Positions 7,412-8,469 of a stretch of DNA of 8,469 bases are shown here, one piece after another (the first letter of the stretch is position 1; every line of letters starts with the position of its first letter). A program made the translations under genes and the position numbers. This DNA comes from Betaproteobacteria bacterium (lineage in GTDB: Bacteria; Pseudomonadota; Gammaproteobacteria; Burkholderiales; SG8-39): positions 1 through 8,469 of the forward strand of contig CANIIN010000088.1 in the NCBI GenBank assembly GCA_947467405.1, read 5' to 3'. Below the pieces are notes generated by a model. The model worked only from the letters and a program-made list of their open reading frames with translations, searched no databases and was not told the origin of the DNA.

Positions 7412-7780
7412 CTATTCCCAATCCAGGGCGCCCTTCATCCACTCATAGATGAAGCCGACGACAAGGATCAACAGGAACAGCATCATGGACACAAAACCGA
7501 ACAGACCGATCTCATTGAGAGCAACGGCCCACGGGAAAAGGAAGGCAATTTCCAAGTCGAACAGAATGAAGAGAATCGCGACAAGGTAATAGCGGACATC
7601 GAACTTCATCCGCGCGTCCTCGAAGGCCTCGAACCCGCACTCGTACGGCGACAGCTTTTCGCTGTCCGGGCGATTCATCCCCAGAAGGGTGGAGCAGACC
7701 CAACCGCCTATCGTGGGACCGACGCCTACTAACAAGGCGACAACGATGAATGCGAGGATGGGGAAGTAATTTTCCAGCAT
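7412..7780 (-). CDS. nuoA: NADH-quinone oxidoreductase subunit A
   Basis: Small membrane subunit (ND3 homologue, 122 aa, normal length) beside NuoH at the base of the quinone channel. Three hydrophobic segments at about 5-30, 63-85 and 91-112 are the expected membrane helices. Between the first two is the conserved loop SPYECGFEAFEDARMKFDVR (44-63), whose Cys48 corresponds to the mobile ND3-loop cysteine of mitochondria. Asp75 and Glu77 in the second helix (FDLEIAFLFPWA) match the family's conserved acidic residues. The ATG at 7780 is the first possible start, since an in-frame TAG sits two codons upstream, yet no Shine-Dalgarno sequence is recognisable before it. It is the first nuo gene, 157 nt downstream of the tRNA-Leu. 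Confidence 0.97.
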   Translation of the reverse strand: MLENYFPILAFIVVALLVGVGPTIGGWVCSTLLGMNRPDSEKLSPYECGFEAFEDARMKFDVRYYLVAILFILFDLEIAFLFPWAVALNEIGLFGFVSMMLFLLILVVGFIYEWMKGALDWE

Positions 7781-7819
7781 GGCTATTGCACGCCGAAGCG
7801 GACGCGATCACGGAGGCTT

Positions 7820-7842
7820 GCCTGCTCGAAGCAACTGCAGGC
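7820..7842 (-). repeat. Inverted repeat, 6-bp stem, 11-nt loop, in the nuo leader
   Basis: GCCTGC and its exact reverse complement GCAGGC are separated by 11 nt, about 40 nt before the nuoA start. As RNA it could form a stem-loop. There is no T-run after it, so it does not look like a terminator. A 6-bp match can occur by chance. Confidence 0.3.
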
Positions 7843-7901
7843 CACAGGCTGACTCCGTTTCACGATGGTGCATCCTTCCAATTGTCCCGGCTTCCTGACC
7901 A

Positions 7902-7915
7902 GAGCCTTGCGGCTC
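7902..7915 (-). repeat. Short hairpin with GCAA tetraloop downstream of tRNA-Leu
   Basis: On the minus strand GAGCC-GCAA-GGCTC forms a perfect 5-bp stem closed by a GNRA-type tetraloop, 23 nt after the tRNA CCA end. It is followed by mixed sequence and not by a T-run, so intrinsic termination is unlikely; a role in 3' processing or transcript stability is possible but not shown. Confidence 0.4.
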
Positions 7916-7938
7916 GCTCATACAACCATTTCCACTAT

Positions 7939-8023
7939 TGGTGCCGACGGGGAGAGTCGAACTCCCACGGATTTCTCCACCGCCCCCTCAAGACGGCGTG
8001 TCTACCAATTTCACCACGTCGGC
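7939..8023 (-). tRNA. tRNA-Leu (anticodon GAG), CCA encoded
   Basis: An 85-base gene folding as a class II (long variable arm) tRNA. The acceptor stem GCCGACG pairs fully with CGTCGGC, followed by discriminator A and encoded CCA (7939-7941). The D arm is GTG with AAATTGGTAGA and CAC. The anticodon stem CCGTC/GGCGG (one T-G pair) encloses loop TTGAGGG, placing anticodon GAG at 7987-7989. The variable arm can form GGA-GAAA-TCC, and the T arm is GGGAG-TTCGACT-CTCCC. Anticodon GAG reads CUC and CUU leucine codons; it is the counterpart of E. coli leuU, which also follows secG. It lies 71 nt after secG on the same strand, so co-transcription followed by processing is likely. No integrase or repeated tRNA end nearby suggests a mobile-element insertion. 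Confidence 0.97.
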
Positions 8024-8061
8024 ATGATCGGGCACGCAACGGACGAATCGCGAAACTGCAA

Positions 8062-8092
8062 CGCGTATTCCTCCGTCAAAGCCCGCGTATTC
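8062..8092. repeat. 9-bp direct repeat in the secG-tRNA spacer
   Basis: CGCGTATTC occurs at 8062-8070 and again at 8084-8092 on the + strand (GAATACGCG on the transcribed strand), with a 22-bp period. On the minus strand a TTGACG that resembles a -35 box lies between the copies, but no matching -10 box follows at 16-18 nt. It could be chance. Confidence 0.3.
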
Positions 8093-8094
8093 TA

Positions 8095-8469
8095 CTACTT
8101 TGGAACGTCGTTGGTCTTCGAATCGCTAGATTTTCCTGCTGCAGCGGGAATGCTTCCTGATTCGATTTTTGCGGCGCCCGTCTCCACAGGCGTCGTTGCC
8201 GGCAGCGTGGAAGACGCAGCCGGCGCATCCATCACGCCGCTTGCCGTGCGTGGCACATGTGTCGCAAGGTAGGTCAGTCCGAGGCTGGTGAGAAAGAAGA
8301 TCACCGCCAGCAGCGAAGTCGCTCGCGAAAGGAAATTTGCGGAACCAGTAGAGCCAAACAGGCTGCCCGAAGAGCCGCTTCCGAATGCCGCGCCGACGTC
8401 AGCGCCCTTGCCGTGCTGGAGCAGCACGAGTCCGATGATGCCGATCGCCACAATCACGTGAACGGTGAG
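8095..8469 (-). CDS. secG: Preprotein translocase subunit SecG (5' end cut by window)
   Basis: Small membrane subunit of the SecYEG protein-export channel. The 124 visible residues begin LTVHVIVAIGIIGLVLLQHG, which is the first transmembrane helix running into the conserved QxGKGADxGAAFG motif; a GSGSSGSLFGSTG linker and a second helix (SLLAVIFFLTSLGLTYLA) follow. The frame is open to the window edge, and the GTG at 8457 falls inside the first helix, so the true start is just beyond 8469 and only a few residues are missing. The C-terminal tail of about 50 residues is rich in Ala, Ser, Thr and Pro, low in complexity, as is common for SecG of proteobacteria. In related genomes tpiA lies upstream; that cannot be seen here. 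Confidence 0.96.
   Translation of the reverse strand, partial: LTVHVIVAIGIIGLVLLQHGKGADVGAAFGSGSSGSLFGSTGSANFLSRATSLLAVIFFLTSLGLTYLATHVPRTASGVMDAPAASSTLPATTPVETGAAKIESGSIPAAAGKSSDSKTNDVPK

Larger units (their letters stand above)
7781..7938 (-). other. nuo leader region between tRNA-Leu and nuoA
   Basis: 158 bases without a gene. I see two small inverted repeats (listed separately) and no open frame that resembles a protein. No pair of -35 and -10 boxes with proper spacing convinces me, so the nuo genes may be read from a promoter I cannot recognise here, or through from secG and the tRNA. No U-run follows either repeat. Confidence 0.5.

Noticed and set aside
7902..7915. Intrinsic terminator after tRNA-Leu
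   Set aside because: The stem is only 5 bp and no T-run follows on the transcribed strand, so it was kept only as a hairpin.
7939..8023. tRNA gene as attachment site of an integrated element
   Set aside because: No integrase, no repeated copy of the tRNA 3' end in the window, and both flanks are conserved housekeeping genes in the expected order.
8095..8457. GTG at 8457 as the secG start
   Set aside because: It lies within the first transmembrane helix and the frame stays open with SecG-like residues to the window edge, so the real start is outside.
1..8469. A hidden novel system, defence island or mobile element
   Set aside because: Both strands are accounted for by conserved complex I genes, secG and a tRNA; the noncoding parts are too short for another gene and no repeat array or recombinase was seen.

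Overview
The window is the proximal two thirds of a proton-pumping NADH:quinone oxidoreductase (respiratory complex I, NDH-1) operon. Every gene in it lies on the minus strand. Read in the direction of transcription, from high to low coordinates, the order is: secG (5' end outside the window), a tRNA-Leu with anticodon GAG, a 158-base leader, then nuoA, nuoB, nuoC, nuoD, nuoE, nuoF, nuoG and nuoH (3' end outside the window). No mobile element, CRISPR array, integrase, toxin-antitoxin pair or unknown gene cluster is visible, and I found no candidate for a previously undescribed system.

The organism looks like a betaproteobacterium or a close relative with roughly 60% GC (estimated by eye). Four points suggest this. 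nuoC and nuoD are separate genes, whereas they are fused in E. coli and Pseudomonas. NuoB has the short N-terminus common in betaproteobacteria. NuoG lacks the cysteines for the extra N7 cluster and resembles the mitochondrial 75 kDa subunit. The secG - tRNA-Leu - nuo arrangement is also typical; secG next to tRNA-Leu(GAG) occurs in E. coli too. The genus cannot be settled from this sequence.

Layout: 8095-8469 secG C-terminal part; 8024-8094 short spacer with a 9-bp direct repeat; 7939-8023 tRNA-Leu(GAG) with encoded CCA; 7781-7938 leader with two small inverted repeats and no convincing promoter; 7412-7780 nuoA; 6914-7393 nuoB (TTG start); 6279-6887 nuoC (GTG start); 5022-6275 nuoD; 4540-5022 nuoE; 3177-4538 nuoF; 819-3173 nuoG; 1-819 nuoH. 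The only noncoding stretches are short, and none reaches 300 bases.

The genes make one enzyme. NuoE, NuoF and NuoG form the NADH-oxidising module (FMN plus a chain of Fe-S clusters). NuoB, NuoC and NuoD form the connecting module that ends in cluster N2 and the quinone site. NuoA and NuoH are the membrane subunits beside that site. The antiporter-like subunits (NuoL, M, N), with NuoI, J and K, are expected beyond position 1. From nuoC to nuoH the genes are packed with gaps of 1 to 3 nt or 1-nt TGATG overlaps, which suggests translational coupling and fixed subunit ratios. The points most worth a second look are modest: non-ATG starts of nuoB and nuoC, an Ala/His-rich tail on NuoF, the absence of N7 ligands in NuoG, and the hairpin-bearing leader between the tRNA and nuoA.
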